Source of the DNA: Bifidobacterium asteroides
Lineage (GTDB): Bacteria; Actinomycetota; Actinomycetes; Actinomycetales; Bifidobacteriaceae
NCBI RefSeq assembly: GCF_019469425.1
Contig: NZ_CP048272.1
Location: forward strand, 1,054,001 to 1,118,000
Direction: 5' to 3'
DNA length: 64,000 nt
Positions 63,699 through 64,000 of the stretch are shown here, in pieces. The position numbers and the translations under genes were made by a program. Positions within the stretch are counted from its first letter, which is position 1. Each line of letters opens with the position of its first letter. Under the pieces are notes generated by a model. That model did not search any database, had not been told where the DNA came from, and worked only from the letters and a program-made list of their open reading frames with translations.

Positions 63699-64000
63699 CT
63701 ACTTGCCTGGTCTGCGGGTGGACGAAACCTGTCGTGGTGTGTCTGCTCGGTCGGTTGCCTTGGGCTCCTTTCCCACCTGCAGGCGTGATTGGTTGTGTTT
63801 TTCCTCGTTCTCCGCCTTGGCGGAAGTTTTTTTGTCAACTGCCTGGCGCAAATAGTTGATCAGAGCGTCCTTGATGATGGCCAGCGCAGCAATGACAAGG
63901 GACAGCAACCATACTCCCAGCAGGCCGACCCCCAGGGAGGTCCCGATCATGCGCACGGAGGAGGCTATGGGCACGCCCACCCCGGCCAGTCGCTGACGGC
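63699..64000 (-). CDS. C-terminal part of a multi-pass membrane protein (DUF6350-like, tentative)
   Basis: The minus-strand frame is open to the window edge, so only about the last 100 residues are seen. [36 protein letters not shown] holds one or two hydrophobic helices, followed by a charged tail ending in STRRPGK. In related genomes a large membrane protein of the DUF6350 family precedes purN or purH, so that family is a guess from position. No motif proves it. Confidence 0.4.
   Translation of the reverse strand, partial: RQRLAGVGVPIASSVRMIGTSLGVGLLGVWLLSLVIAALAIIKDALINYLRQAVDKKTSAKAENEEKHNQSRLQVGKEPKATDRADTPRQVSSTRRPGK

Overview
The window is about 60% GC chromosomal DNA from an actinobacterium, almost certainly a Bifidobacterium. 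The evidence is a TrpC-TrpB fusion, a Cmk-Der fusion, a fused PafBC regulator, RbpA, a GuaB3-type IMP dehydrogenase paralogue, a GarA/FtsR locus, a UDPGP-type UTP-glucose-1-phosphate uridylyltransferase, and actinobacterial gene orders. I cannot fix the species from the sequence alone.

Layout. 1-1.5 kb: the end of a sugar ABC permease and its LacI-type regulator, with an inverted repeat between them. 1.9-9.6 kb: an M23 peptidase-fold protein, a first long-chain acyl-CoA ligase, an orphan lipoprotein with a sugar-binding fold, NADP isocitrate dehydrogenase, GuaB3 and a small Rv3235-like protein. 9.6-18 kb: a second acyl-CoA ligase, peptide deformylase, then the translation and growth block rpsB-tsf-pyrH-frr-cdsA-rlmN. 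18-25.5 kb: amino-acid biosynthesis (hisF, hisI, trpCB fusion, trpA, lgt, rpe, hisE, hisG); trpE is absent from the place where relatives carry it. 25.5-29.3 kb: the conserved pgsA-DUF881-DUF1290-DUF881-garA-ftsR block. 29.5-37.1 kb, minus strand: a HAD phosphatase, rbpA, helY, a small membrane protein, pafBC and the uridylyltransferase. A tRNA-Pro(GGG) gene follows.

37.4-55.6 kb is clearly accessory. Gene density is lower, some stretches are AT-rich, two long homopolymers are present, and two genes are visibly broken. Most of what can be named deals with toxic small molecules or peptides: a MarR repressor with an efflux pump, a two-component system next to a LanFEG-like ABC exporter, a divergent TipA-like MerR regulator with a VOC protein, a ClbS/DfsB-family protein, a MacB-type ABC ATPase whose permease is wrecked, a MagIII-like DNA glycosylase, and an SdpR/SdpI-like repressor and immunity pair. 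No toxin or bacteriocin biosynthesis gene is visible, so the region reads as a cluster of immunity and sensing modules against compounds made by others. This is the part most worth a second look.

55.7-64 kb returns to core genes, mostly on the minus strand: cmk-der fusion, rluB, a MIP channel (plus strand), a DUF3017-like membrane protein, a succinate-semialdehyde-type aldehyde dehydrogenase, purH and the end of a membrane protein cut by the window edge. Starts were chosen by Shine-Dalgarno spacing and by family N-termini. All family assignments come from motifs read by eye, without database searches.
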